Assembly: GCF_900099645.1 (NCBI RefSeq)
Contig: NZ_FMTL01000001.1
Span: 1,240,001 to 1,304,000, forward strand
Length of the DNA: 64,000 bases
Direction of reading: 5' to 3'
Source: Pseudomonas peli
GTDB taxonomy: Bacteria; Pseudomonadota; Gammaproteobacteria; Pseudomonadales; Pseudomonadaceae
Within the stretch, counting starts at the first letter, position 1. Each line of letters opens with the position of its first letter. The translations under genes and the position numbers were made by a program. The notes under the pieces were generated by a model that worked only from the letters and a program-made list of their open reading frames with translations, searched no databases and was not told the origin of the DNA. Below, in pieces: positions 44,586 through 52,780 of this stretch.

Positions 44586-46382
44586 ATGTTCTGGGACTCT
44601 CTTCCCCTGCCCCTGCTGTTTGTCGGTGCCCTGCTGATCTGGGTGCTGTACGCCTTTGTGCGCGAGAAGTGGAGCCCGGACATCGTCGCGGCCATCGCCG
44701 TGGCTGCGCTGCTGATTACCCAACTGCTGACGCCTGGGGAAGTACTCAGCGTACTGAGCAACTCGGCGCCAGTGACCATCGCCTGCATGTTCGTGCTCTC
44801 CGCCGCGCTGGAGCGCACCGGCTGCATCGATGCTCTGGGCAACTGGCTGGGCGACCTAGTCGGCACCAGCCCGATCCGCGTGCTTACCGGCCTGACCGTC
44901 ACCGCCCTGGTGATCTCAGCCTTCCTGAATAACACCCCGGTGGTGGCCATTCTCACTCCGGTGGCGATTTCCCTGGCACGCAGAGCCGGCACCTTCCCCT
45001 CGAAGCTGCTGATTCCTCTGTCCTACGCCACCATCCTCGGCGGCACCCTGACCATGATCGGCACCTCGACCAACATTCTGGTCGATGGCGTGGCGCGCAA
45101 AGCCGGCCTTGAGCCTTTTGGCATGTTTGAAATTACCGGTGCCGGGCTGATCATGGCCGCCTTCGGCATGGCCTACCTGCTGACCATCGGCCATCGCCTG
45201 TTGCCTGAGCGCGAAACCCTGTCCAAGCAGCTGCGTCCGAACCTCGACCGCACCTTTATGACCGAGCTGCTGGTGCCACACAACTCACCGGTAATCGGCA
45301 AAACCCTGCACGAAGCCAACCTCAACGGTGGCAGTGGCCTGCAGGTGCTGAAAATCTTCCGTGACGAGCAAGAGCTCACCGAACCGGCCCACGACACCCT
45401 GCTGGTGGCGGGCGACCAGCTGGTGCTGCACGGCCAGGTCAAGGATGTGGTGGAGCTGCGCGAAAGTGGCCACCTGACGTTCAACCGCAGCGATGCCTTC
45501 GAAACCATCAGCAGCCACGACGTAATCCTCGCCGAGGCGATAGTCGGGCGTAACTCGCGCTACAGCCACCGGCCGATGCGCGACCTCGACCTGACCGCGC
45601 GCTACGGCATCGCCGTGCTCGCCGTGCACCGTCAGGATGAGAACATCCAGGGCAACCTGGATGACTTCGAACTGCAGTTCGGCGACGTAATGCTGGTGGA
45701 AGGTACGCCGACGCAGATCAAGCGTTTTGCCGATAACGGCGAGCTGATCAGCCTCAACGCCGTGCAAGAGCGTGCGTTCCGCCGCGACAAGGCACCAATT
45801 GCGATCATCGCCACCCTGGCGGTGATGATCCTCGCCGCGTTTGGCGTAATGCCCATCGAGGGCCTGGCGATCATCGGCGCGGTGACCGTACTGGCGACCC
45901 GCTGCCTGGACGTGGAAGACGCCTACAAGGCCGTCGACTGGAAGATCCTCAGCCTGATTTTCGGCATGCTGGCCATCAGCATCGCCATGGACAAGGTCGG
46001 CCTGGTCAGCCTGATGGTCAGCAATGTCATGGGCCTGATGCCCTGGGCCGGCCCGCTGCTGATGCTGTCGTTTATCTACCTGTTCACTTCGATCCTGACC
46101 GAAGTGCTGTCAAACAATGCGGTGGCGGTACTGGTCACGCCGATTGCCATCGGCATGGCCCAGCACCTGGGTGTCGACCCACGCGCCTTTGTGGTCGCGG
46201 TGATGTTCGCCGCCAGCGCCAGCTTCGCCACGCCCATCGGCTATCAGACCAACACATTTGTGTACAACGCCGGCGGCTACCGCTTTACCGACTTTATGAA
46301 GATCGGCATTCCACTCAATCTGCTGCTGTGGGTTGTGGCCAGTTTTGTAATCCCCTGGTTCTTCCCGCTGACGCCGGTTTGA
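44586..46382 (+). CDS. SLC13/DASS-type anion permease with RCK_C domains
   Basis: This 598-residue inner-membrane protein has two membrane halves (about 10-190 and 400-598) flanking two soluble TrkA_C (RCK_C) domains near 215-300 and 305-385. Conserved permease loops are FLNNTPVVAILTPVAI near 115, GTSTNILVDG near 160, and the matching SNNAVAVLVTPIAIGMA and ATPIGYQTNTFVYNAGGY in the second half. Proteins of this layout carry sulfate, dicarboxylates or other anions with Na+ or H+. ATG 44586 is preferred over 44580 because AAGG lies about 6 bases before it. It precedes metY, so sulfate import for sulfur assimilation is a reasonable but untested idea. Confidence 0.85.
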   Translation: MFWDSLPLPLLFVGALLIWVLYAFVREKWSPDIVAAIAVAALLITQLLTPGEVLSVLSNSAPVTIACMFVLSAALERTGCIDALGNWLGDLVGTSPIRVLTGLTVTALVISAFLNNTPVVAILTPVAISLARRAGTFPSKLLIPLSYATILGGTLTMIGTSTNILVDGVARKAGLEPFGMFEITGAGLIMAAFGMAYLLTIGHRLLPERETLSKQLRPNLDRTFMTELLVPHNSPVIGKTLHEANLNGGSGLQVLKIFRDEQELTEPAHDTLLVAGDQLVLHGQVKDVVELRESGHLTFNRSDAFETISSHDVILAEAIVGRNSRYSHRPMRDLDLTARYGIAVLAVHRQDENIQGNLDDFELQFGDVMLVEGTPTQIKRFADNGELISLNAVQERAFRRDKAPIAIIATLAVMILAAFGVMPIEGLAIIGAVTVLATRCLDVEDAYKAVDWKILSLIFGMLAISIAMDKVGLVSLMVSNVMGLMPWAGPLLMLSFIYLFTSILTEVLSNNAVAVLVTPIAIGMAQHLGVDPRAFVVAVMFAASASFATPIGYQTNTFVYNAGGYRFTDFMKIGIPLNLLLWVVASFVIPWFFPLTPV

Positions 46383-46414
46383 CGGCATAAGCGGCGAACA
46401 CATCGATCTAACCC

Positions 46415-46453
46415 AAGGCCCGATTCATTGCTCCAGCGCATTGACCGGGCCTT
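46415..46453 (+). terminator. Long-loop hairpin between the permease gene and metY
   Basis: AAGGCCCG and CGGGCCTT form a perfect eight-pair stem around a 23-base loop, followed by CTTGCTTT. It may terminate the permease transcript or act as a leader structure for metY. Confidence 0.45.
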
Positions 46454-46505
46454 CTTGCTTTGGCCATGCTGCGGGTCTTTCAAACTGCCCTGAAGGAACG
46501 CGCGC

Positions 46506-47783
46506 ATGAAATTGGAAACCCTGGCCATCCACGCCGGTTACAGCCCTGACCCGACCACCAAGGCGGTGGCGGTGCCGATCTACCAAACCAGCTCCTTTGC
46601 CTTCGACGACACCCAGCACGGTGCCGATCTGTTCGACCTGAAGGTCGCCGGCAACATCTACTCGCGGATCATGAACCCGACCAACGCCGTGCTCGAAGAG
46701 CGCGTGGCTGCGCTGGAAGGCGGCGTCGGCGCGCTGGCCGTGGCCTCGGGCATGGCCGCGATCACCTACGCGATCCAGACCGTCGCCGAAGCCGGTGACA
46801 ACATCGTCTCGGTGGCCAAGCTCTACGGCGGCACCTACAACCTGCTGGCCCACACCCTGCCGCGCTTCGGCATCCAGACCCGCTTTGCCGCCCACGATGA
46901 CATCGCCGCCCTCGAAGCGCTGATCGACGACAAAACCAAAGCCGTGTTCTGCGAGTCCATCGGCAACCCGGCCGGCAATATCGTCGATCTGGCCGCACTG
47001 GCCGCCGCTGCGCACCGCCATGGCGTGCCGCTGATCGTCGACAACACCGTGGCCACGCCGATTCTCTGCCGCCCGTTCGAGCATGGCGCCGATATCGTCG
47101 TGCATTCGCTGACCAAGTACATCGGCGGCCACGGCACCAGCATCGGCGGCATCGTGGTGGATTCCGGCAAATTCCCCTGGGCCGACAACAAGGCGCGCTT
47201 CCCGCTGCTCAACACCCCGGATCCTTCCTATCACGGCGTGACCTACACCGAAGCCTTCGGCCCGGCGGCCTTTATCGGCCGCTGCCGCGTGGTGCCGTTG
47301 CGCAACACCGGCGCGGCGCTGTCGCCGTTCAATGCCTTCCTGATTCTACAAGGCCTGGAAACCCTGGCCTTGCGCATGGAGCGCCACTGCGAGAATGCGC
47401 TGAAGGTCGCCCATTACCTGCAAAATCATCCACAGGTGGCGTGGGTGAAATACGCTGGCCTGCCCGATCACCCCGAGCACGCCCTGGCGCAGCGTTTCTG
47501 CGGCGGTAAACCGGCCTCGATCCTGTCCTTTGGCATTGTTGGCGGCCAGGCCGCAGGCGCGCGCTTTATCGATGCACTGCAGTTAGTGGTGCGTTTGGTG
47601 AATATCGGCGATGCCAAATCGTTGGCCTGCCACCCGGCCTCGACCACTCACCGCCAGCTGAATGATGAAGAGCTGGAGCGCGCCGGCGTACCGCGCGACA
47701 TGGTGCGCCTGTCGATCGGTATCGAGCACAGCGACGACATCCTCGCCGACCTGGCCCAGGCTCTGGACGCCGCGGCGGGCTGA
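46506..47783 (+). CDS. metY: O-acetylhomoserine sulfhydrylase MetY
   Basis: This 425-residue PLP enzyme of the Cys/Met metabolism family makes homocysteine from O-acetyl-L-homoserine and sulfide. Lys204 in HSLTKYIGGHG is the Schiff-base lysine; SRIMNPTNAVLEERVAALEGG and the VSVAKLYGGTYNL segment bind PLP. The C-terminal NIGDAKSLACHPASTTHRQL is typical. GAAGG lies about 8 bases before the ATG. It matches PA5025 in position. Direct sulfhydrylation supplies methionine biosynthesis. Confidence 0.93.
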   Translation: MKLETLAIHAGYSPDPTTKAVAVPIYQTSSFAFDDTQHGADLFDLKVAGNIYSRIMNPTNAVLEERVAALEGGVGALAVASGMAAITYAIQTVAEAGDNIVSVAKLYGGTYNLLAHTLPRFGIQTRFAAHDDIAALEALIDDKTKAVFCESIGNPAGNIVDLAALAAAAHRHGVPLIVDNTVATPILCRPFEHGADIVVHSLTKYIGGHGTSIGGIVVDSGKFPWADNKARFPLLNTPDPSYHGVTYTEAFGPAAFIGRCRVVPLRNTGAALSPFNAFLILQGLETLALRMERHCENALKVAHYLQNHPQVAWVKYAGLPDHPEHALAQRFCGGKPASILSFGIVGGQAAGARFIDALQLVVRLVNIGDAKSLACHPASTTHRQLNDEELERAGVPRDMVRLSIGIEHSDDILADLAQALDAAAG

Positions 47784-47804
47784 TCGCCCTTGATATCCGC
47801 ACAA

Positions 47805-47841
47805 GCGACTCCAGATAAGGGATAACCGCCTCTGGAGTCGC
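47805..47841 (+). promoter_or_regulatory. Hairpin that buries the trxC ribosome binding site
   Basis: GCGACTCCAGA (47805-47815) pairs perfectly with TCTGGAGTCGC (47831-47841) around a 15-base loop containing AAGGGAT. The right arm contains GGAG (47834-47837), the only good Shine-Dalgarno sequence for ATG 47844. In the RNA this would block translation until the stem opens. The loop also has an AGGGA sequence similar to RsmA/CsrA sites. Confidence 0.65.
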
Positions 47842-47843
47842 CC

Positions 47844-48278
47844 ATGTCCAACCCTCTGCTGATCCCTTGTCCACACTGCAACGGCCTTAACCGCATTCCC
47901 GCCGAGCGCCTGGGCGATGCGCCGCGCTGCGGCCGTTGCAAATCGGAGGTGCTACCCAGCACACCGTTCGAACTGACCCAGGCCAACTTTGATGCGCAGA
48001 ACAAAGGCGACCTGCCGTTGCTGATTGATGTCTGGGCCAGTTGGTGCGGCCCTTGCCGCAGCTTTGCTCCGATCTATGAGCAGGCCGCCGCGCAGCTGCA
48101 AGGCCACTGCCGTCTGAGCAAGCTGGACAGCGAAGCCAACCCTCAGCTGTCGGCTGAAATGGGCATTCGCTCGATCCCTACGCTGATCCTGCTCAAGGGC
48201 GGCATCGAAGTGGCTCGCCAGAGTGGCGCGCTGCCCTTGCCGCAATTGCTCGGCTGGTTGCGTCAGCAGGGCATCTGA
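47844..48278 (+). CDS. trxC: Thioredoxin 2 (TrxC)
   Basis: This 144-residue thioredoxin has an N-terminal zinc-binding domain with Cys9-x2-Cys12 and Cys29-x2-Cys32, followed by a thioredoxin fold with W-C68-G-P-C71. It reduces protein disulfides in the cytoplasm and is linked to oxidative-stress defence in other bacteria. The start is fixed by the N-terminal CPHC domain. Its ribosome binding site lies inside an 11-pair hairpin, suggesting translational control. It stands between metY and a thioesterase gene. Confidence 0.94.
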   Translation: MSNPLLIPCPHCNGLNRIPAERLGDAPRCGRCKSEVLPSTPFELTQANFDAQNKGDLPLLIDVWASWCGPCRSFAPIYEQAAAQLQGHCRLSKLDSEANPQLSAEMGIRSIPTLILLKGGIEVARQSGALPLPQLLGWLRQQGI

Positions 48279-48372
48279 GCGGATTGGTCAATCGACCGGC
48301 AGCCTTGCGGTCATTACCCTGCCATCGACCAACCCTTAGGCTGGCTGCACAACAATAATTGTGGAGCCAAGC

Positions 48373-48816
48373 ATGACGATGCCTATCGAACTGGTGCGCC
48401 AGCTCACCGAAGAACAGATTGCCTTTGTCCAGCGCAGCGGGCTCAAGGCCGAAGTGCTGGAAGTCGGCCACGTGCGCCTGCTGATGCCGCTGGCGGGCAA
48501 CCAGAACCATATCGGCAGCATGTACGCCGGCGCGCTGTTCACCCTGGCAGAAATTCCCGGCGGTGCGCTGTTCCTCACCAGCTTCGATGCCCAGCGCTTT
48601 TACCCCATCATCAAGGAAATGAACCTGCGCTTTCGCCGCCCGGCAACCGGCGATATTCGAGTCGAGGCACACCTTGCAGCAGAGGAAATCCAGCAGCTGC
48701 AAAAACAGGCAACAGAACTGGGCAAAGCCGAGTATGTTTTACAGTTGCAGCTAACCGATGAGAGTGGTGAAGTAGTGGCCGAGAGTCGCGGCCTTTACCA
48801 ATTGCGCGCACGCTGA
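48373..48816 (+). CDS. YiiD/PaaI-like hotdog-fold thioesterase
   Basis: This 147-residue protein has the hotdog layout of the YiiD_C/DUF4442 group: HIGSMYAGALFTLAEIPGGALFL forms the central helix with a conserved Asn-His and Glu, then NLRFRRPATGDIRVEAHL. It probably hydrolyses acyl-CoA or acyl-ACP thioesters; the substrate is unknown. GGAG lies 6 bases before ATG 48373; the GTG at 48361 would place that site inside the gene. Position matches PA5026. Confidence 0.8.
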   Translation: MTMPIELVRQLTEEQIAFVQRSGLKAEVLEVGHVRLLMPLAGNQNHIGSMYAGALFTLAEIPGGALFLTSFDAQRFYPIIKEMNLRFRRPATGDIRVEAHLAAEEIQQLQKQATELGKAEYVLQLQLTDESGEVVAESRGLYQLRAR

Positions 48817-48825
48817 CACCTGACC

Positions 48826-48839
48826 TTGCCCTAGGTCAA
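48826..48839 (+). promoter_or_regulatory. Anr/FNR-like box upstream of the universal stress gene
   Basis: TTGCC-CTAG-GTCAA resembles the Anr/FNR consensus TTGAT-n4-ATCAA with one well-matched half. Its centre lies about 41 bases before a plausible start near 48874 that follows an AT-rich -10-like ACAATAAAT at 48863-48871, the class II activator layout. Universal stress genes are known Anr targets in Pseudomonas; the site here is imperfect. Confidence 0.4.
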
Positions 48840-48904
48840 AAGTCCAGCTATGACTCGAGGTCACAATAAATGTGCCGACATGCATCGGCAGGAGAACGCC
48901 GACC

Positions 48905-49705
48905 ATGCCCAGCCACATCCTTATTGCCCACGACCTGCGCGACACTGCCGACATGGCGCTGTGCCGCGCCACCCAGCTGGCCAAGCAATTCAACGCCAAA
49001 CTGACCATCCTGCATGTGCTCGACCCGAGCAAAAGTAGCCAAGAACATGAGCAGGCCAAGCAGGCGCTTGACCGCAGCCTGACCCAATACGCACCACCCG
49101 GCAGCCAACTGCTGATCCGCACAGGCATCAAACCGTCGGAAGTGGTGCTGCAACAGCTTAATGAGCTGGGTTGCGACTTGCTGGTACTCGGCGGCCATCA
49201 CCAGCGCCACGACTTCTTCTCCGGCACCAGCCTCGACCGCATTGCCCGCAACTGTCCGGTGCCACTGCTGCTGGTAGCGCGTAACGATTTCAAGCCATAC
49301 CAGCGTGCACTGGCGGCCATCGATTTCTCACTCTGCGCCTGCAGCGCCCTCGGCCAGGCCTACCGCCTGCTACCGGAAACGGCCGAACTGCATGCCCTGC
49401 ACGTCTTCGAGCCAGACAAGGGCACGCCCAAGCAGGTTGAAGCGCAACTGACCACGCAAAAAGCCCTGATCAATCAGCTGCTGGAAGATGAAGCGCAGAA
49501 CCTGCCAGAGAAAGGCCCGACCTTGACTCACTCGGTGGAGCAAGGCGGCATCCTGCGCTGCCTGCAAGCACGCCTGAAGAGCACCAATACCGAACTGCTG
49601 GTACTCGGCAGCCACGGCCGCAGCGCACTGTCGCAAGCATTGCTCGGCAGCCTGGCGCAGCACTTCCTGCACAAGGCGCCCTGCGACATCTACGTCGTCA
49701 GGTAG
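48905..49705 (+). CDS. Tandem universal stress protein
   Basis: This 266-residue protein contains two UspA domains (about 1-135 and 138-266). The first starts SHILIAHDLRDTADMALCRATQLA and ends LVLGGHHQRHDFFSGTSLDRIARNCPVPLLLVA. The second starts RALAAIDFSLCACSALGQA and ends with the ATP-type GSHGRSALSQALLGSLAQHFLHKAPCDIYVVR. The second domain keeps the G-2x-G-9x-G(S/T) nucleotide motif; the first is less complete. ATG 48905 is preferred because the fold starts there and GGAG lies 10 bases upstream. It matches PA5027 and probably supports survival under low oxygen or starvation. Confidence 0.88.
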   Translation: MPSHILIAHDLRDTADMALCRATQLAKQFNAKLTILHVLDPSKSSQEHEQAKQALDRSLTQYAPPGSQLLIRTGIKPSEVVLQQLNELGCDLLVLGGHHQRHDFFSGTSLDRIARNCPVPLLLVARNDFKPYQRALAAIDFSLCACSALGQAYRLLPETAELHALHVFEPDKGTPKQVEAQLTTQKALINQLLEDEAQNLPEKGPTLTHSVEQGGILRCLQARLKSTNTELLVLGSHGRSALSQALLGSLAQHFLHKAPCDIYVVR

Positions 49706-49725
49706 GTAGGTTTTCTACGCCCAAC

Positions 49726-49751
49726 AAAAAAGCTGCCTAGGCAGCTTTTTT
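49726..49751. terminator. Bidirectional terminator between usp and parA
   Basis: AAAAAAGCTGCC-TA-GGCAGCTTTTTT is a 26-base perfect palindrome: a GC-core stem with T-runs in both directions. It serves the plus-strand stress gene and the convergent parA gene. Confidence 0.93.
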
Positions 49752-49767
49752 GCTATCCAGACTCAAC

Positions 49768-50541
49768 TCAATCAGCGCTGTTAAGCAGGTCATGCAGCTC
49801 GACAAACTGCTGAGTCAACTTGTGATTGCGATCCAGGTAGATCAGCGGCGTGCAGGCCTGGTGCGATTCGCGCATCTTCACCGAACTCATCAGGTTGACC
49901 GGCAGCACCGGCAGACCCTCGGCAATCAGCTCATCGAGTAGCTGCTGCGGCAGGCTGGCGCGCGGCTGGAACTGGTTGACCACGATGCCTTCGACTTCCA
50001 GGCCCTCGTTGTGGTCTTCCTTGAGTTCTTCGATTTCGCGCAGCAGGCCATACAGCGCCTGGCGCGAGAAGCTGTCGCAGTCAAACGGAATCAACACGCG
50101 GTCAGCCGCGATCAACGCGGAGACGGTGTAGAAATTCAGCGCAGGTGGGGTATCGAGGTAGATGCGCTCGTAGTCTTCACTGAGGTCTTCGAGCAGTTTG
50201 CGCAGCTTGTTGATCTTGTGTTTTTGCTCAAGCTTCGGCTGCAGGTCGGCCAACTCGGCGGTGGCGGTGACCACATGCAGGTTGTCGAACGGCGTCTCGT
50301 AGATATCCACGCTGCCCTTCTTGCCGAACGGTGCCGATGACAGCGTGCCTTTAAAGAACTCGGCAATGCCCATGGGGATGTCCTCACCGGTCAGGCCGGT
50401 GAGGTAATGGGTGGAGTTGGCCTGGGCGTCCAGGTCGATCAGCAGCGTGCGATAGCCCTGGGAAGCACTGACCGCGGCCAGGTTGCAGGCAATACTGGAC
50501 TTCCCCACACCGCCCTTCTGATTGAAGATCACGCGCCGCAT
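49768..50541 (-). CDS. ParA-family ATPase
   Basis: This 257-residue protein has a deviant Walker A motif K9-GGVGK14-SS, then [24 protein letters not shown] as Walker B-like, and [18 protein letters not shown]. No ParB-like gene is beside it, so it is more likely an orphan ParA/MinD-type positioning ATPase than the chromosome segregation protein. AGGGGG lies 6 bases before ATG 50541; the open frame up to 50775 is not family-like. It matches PA5028 in position and marks the left border of the pigment cluster. Confidence 0.87.
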   Translation of the reverse strand: MRRVIFNQKGGVGKSSIACNLAAVSASQGYRTLLIDLDAQANSTHYLTGLTGEDIPMGIAEFFKGTLSSAPFGKKGSVDIYETPFDNLHVVTATAELADLQPKLEQKHKINKLRKLLEDLSEDYERIYLDTPPALNFYTVSALIAADRVLIPFDCDSFSRQALYGLLREIEELKEDHNEGLEVEGIVVNQFQPRASLPQQLLDELIAEGLPVLPVNLMSSVKMRESHQACTPLIYLDRNHKLTQQFVELHDLLNSAD

Positions 50542-50663
50542 GAAATACCCCCTGAATCCCGCATAAACCCCGAAATGGTCCCGGATTCTATGCAAACTAC
50601 GTGACAAGGGCGAGATTTTCGGCAAAACCCCGCCGCCTCCGGTCAGAACAGCAGGCCATAGAT

Positions 50664-50692
50664 TTGCGCACGGCCCGTACGGTCTGGATAAT
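50664..50692 (+). promoter_or_regulatory. Candidate sigma-70 promoter of the aryl polyene cluster
   Basis: TTGCGC (50664-50669) and GATAAT (50687-50692) are separated by exactly 17 bases. The spacer contains the 8-base palindrome CCGTACGG (50675-50682). The predicted start near 50699 leaves a 5' leader of about 70 bases before the first gene. The rest of the gap from 50542 shows nothing else I can name. Confidence 0.5.
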
Positions 50693-50768
50693 GCCAGCAC
50701 TTCGCCATACCTGCTGCCAAGCCCTCCGCTGGTTGCGGCTGGCGGCAGCCGACATGGATGCCCACCGC

Positions 50769-51485
50769 GTGACACATTTCAGGATCGAACAATGGCGTGC
50801 CTGGGCTCCTGGCCTGGACAGCACGGCTGACTGGTGCGCCTGGCATCAGGCACCGTCGCGCCTGGTGGATGCGGGCCAGCAACCGGATGTCAGCGCGCTG
50901 CCGGCCATGCAGCGCCGCCGCCTGAGCCGCCTGGCGCGGATGGCCTTCCACGTCGCCTGGCCGCTGGCCGAAACGCACCCGCAATTACCGATGGTGTTCG
51001 CCAGCCGGCATGGCGAAACCCCGCGTACCCTGACCATTCTCAGTGATCTGGCGCACAACCAGCCGCTGTCGCCGACCCAGTTCAGCCTCTCGGTGCACAA
51101 CGCGATCATCGGTCTATGGTCGATCCAGCGCGGCGATCACAGCGAAATGACGGCCATTGCCGGCGCCGGCGACGGCCTGGAAAACGCCATATTGGAAGCC
51201 TGCGGCATGCTCCACGACGGCGCACCAGCAGTGCTAGTGGTGATTGCCGAAGAAACTCCGCCCGAGCTTTACGCGCCATTTATCGACGACGTCCCGTTCC
51301 CCTATGCCGTTGGCCTACTGCTGACGCCGGGCGATGACTGGCAGCTGCACCTGAGCCGGGGCGATGGCGCCGGCAGCGAATGGCCCCACGCTCTCAACCT
51401 GGTCCGCGCCCTGTGCAGCGACCAGCCGACCCTGCAGCACCACTGGAAGAGCCGACAATGGACCTGGTCACGCAACAAGGCCTGA
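50769..51485 (+). CDS. Ketosynthase-like protein of the aryl polyene cluster
   Basis: This roughly 238-residue protein resembles the short beta-ketoacyl synthase-like N-terminal family (Ketoacyl-synt_2) that opens aryl polyene clusters. [13 protein letters not shown] starts the domain, and [10 protein letters not shown] and [18 protein letters not shown] near residue 100 are typical. A full ketosynthase Cys-His-His set is not visible, so it is probably non-catalytic or a partner subunit. The start is uncertain: GTG 50769 (shown) and ATG 50754 are both possible and both have weak ribosome binding sites; the frame is open further upstream. The 3' end overlaps the acyltransferase gene by 28 bases. 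Confidence 0.75.
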   Translation: MTHFRIEQWRAWAPGLDSTADWCAWHQAPSRLVDAGQQPDVSALPAMQRRRLSRLARMAFHVAWPLAETHPQLPMVFASRHGETPRTLTILSDLAHNQPLSPTQFSLSVHNAIIGLWSIQRGDHSEMTAIAGAGDGLENAILEACGMLHDGAPAVLVVIAEETPPELYAPFIDDVPFPYAVGLLLTPGDDWQLHLSRGDGAGSEWPHALNLVRALCSDQPTLQHHWKSRQWTWSRNKA

Positions 51486-52273
51486 GCCGCTACAGCCCGC
51501 CTTATGTCTGGCGGCTGGTGGCCACGGCCCTGAGTTTCAGCCTGTTCGGCATCGGCGGTGTGCTGCTGCGCGTGCTGATCTTCCCGCTGCTGGCCCTGCT
51601 GCCAGGCGATGCCCTGAGCCGGCGCACCCGCGCCCGCGCGGTGGTGAGCAAAACCTTCTACCTGTTCGTGCGTTTTATGTACCGCAGCGGCGTACTGACC
51701 TACGAAGTCGAAGGCATCGAACGCCTCGGTCAACCAGGGCAGATGGTCATCGCCAACCACCCCTCGCTGATCGATGTGGTGGTGCTGATCGCCTTTATTC
51801 GTGATGCCAACTGCGTGGTCAAGCAAACCCTGTGGGACAACCCGAGCATGCGCGGCCCCTTGCGCGCGGCCCACTTCATCAGCAACAGCGGCAGCATGGA
51901 CATGCTCGACGAAGCAGCCGGCGCCCTGCAAAGCGGCCAGACCCTGGTGATATTCCCCGAAGGCACGCGCACCACGCCGGGGCAGGCCCCGGAGTTTCAC
52001 CGTGGTGCAGCGGCCATCGCGATTCGCGGCGCACGCATCGTCACCCCAGTGGTGATTAGCGTCAGCCCCACCACCCTGACCAAAGCCGAGCCCTGGTACA
52101 GCATTCCGTCGCGCCGTTTTCACATTCGCCTACGCGTAGGCGAGGATATTGACCCACAGCAGTTCAATGCCATGGGGGCGCCGCCGATAGCCTCGCGCAA
52201 ACTCAACGATTTTCTGCACCAACACTTTATGAAGGAGCTCGCCAAAGATGAGCGATTTACAGCTGGAAATTAA
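51458..52273 (+). CDS. PlsC-type acyltransferase of the aryl polyene cluster
   Basis: This 271-residue membrane-associated acyltransferase has an N-terminal hydrophobic segment (about 17-47). It has the catalytic H-P-S-L-I-D motif (HX4D) near residue 94, ISNSGSMDML near 143, FPEGTRTTPG near 166 and a PVVISVSP strand. It belongs to the 1-acyl-glycerol-3-phosphate acyltransferase family. In aryl polyene clusters such an enzyme is thought to help build the lipid anchor of the pigment. GAAGAG lies 6 bases before ATG 51458. It overlaps both neighbours. Confidence 0.85.
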   Translation: MDLVTQQGLSRYSPPYVWRLVATALSFSLFGIGGVLLRVLIFPLLALLPGDALSRRTRARAVVSKTFYLFVRFMYRSGVLTYEVEGIERLGQPGQMVIANHPSLIDVVVLIAFIRDANCVVKQTLWDNPSMRGPLRAAHFISNSGSMDMLDEAAGALQSGQTLVIFPEGTRTTPGQAPEFHRGAAAIAIRGARIVTPVVISVSPTTLTKAEPWYSIPSRRFHIRLRVGEDIDPQQFNAMGAPPIASRKLNDFLHQHFMKELAKDERFTAGN

Positions 52274-52508
52274 GAACCTGATTATCGATGCCCTGGGCCT
52301 TGAAGACATGGCGGCCGAAGACATTGCCGCCGACCTGACGCTGTTCGGTGAAGGCCTCGGCCTGGACTCGGTCGACGCCCTGGAGCTCGGCCTGGCGATC
52401 CAGAAGCGCTTTGGCATCAAGATCGACGCTGAAGCCAAAGACACCCGCAAGCACTTTGCCAACGTAGCCAGCCTGGCGGCATTCGTGTCATCGCAACAGA
52501 CCGCCTGA
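52248..52508 (+). CDS. Acyl carrier protein 1 of the aryl polyene cluster
   Basis: This 86-residue four-helix carrier protein has the phosphopantetheine serine Ser41 in GLDSVDALEL. It resembles the ApeE/ApeF type carriers that hold the growing polyene. GGAG lies 10 bases before the ATG, inside the 3' end of the acyltransferase gene (26-base overlap). No phosphopantetheinyl transferase gene is seen in the window. Confidence 0.92.
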   Translation: MSDLQLEIKNLIIDALGLEDMAAEDIAADLTLFGEGLGLDSVDALELGLAIQKRFGIKIDAEAKDTRKHFANVASLAAFVSSQQTA

Positions 52509-52519
52509 GGGAGCCGCCG

Positions 52520-52780
52520 ATGCAAACCCGTGAAGAGATTTTCGACACCCTGCGTGACGCGCTGGTCGAGCTGTTCGAGTTGGACGCCGAACGTATTACG
52601 CCGCAAGCCAACCTCTATCAGGACCTGGAGATCGATAGCATCGATGCCGTGGACCTGATCGACCACATCAAGCGCCAGACCGGCAAGAAGCTTGCGGCCG
52701 AAGAGTTCAAGGCAGTGCGCACGGTGGGTGACGTGGTCGAGGCGGTGCTGCAGCTGGTTAACGCTCCAGCCAGCGAATAA
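52520..52780 (+). CDS. Acyl carrier protein 2 of the aryl polyene cluster
   Basis: This second 86-residue carrier protein has Ser40 in EIDSIDAVDL and a helix III ending KLAAEEFKAVRTV. It differs clearly from carrier 1, so the two probably serve different steps, for example starter loading and elongation. GGGAG lies 6 bases before the ATG. Its stop shares a base with the next start. Confidence 0.92.
   Translation: MQTREEIFDTLRDALVELFELDAERITPQANLYQDLEIDSIDAVDLIDHIKRQTGKKLAAEEFKAVRTVGDVVEAVLQLVNAPASE

Noticed and set aside
49768..50541. parA as part of a plasmid-type partition or integrated element
   Set aside because: No parB, parS-like repeats, replication gene or attachment site is visible, and the gene has the chromosomal neighbourhood of PA5028.
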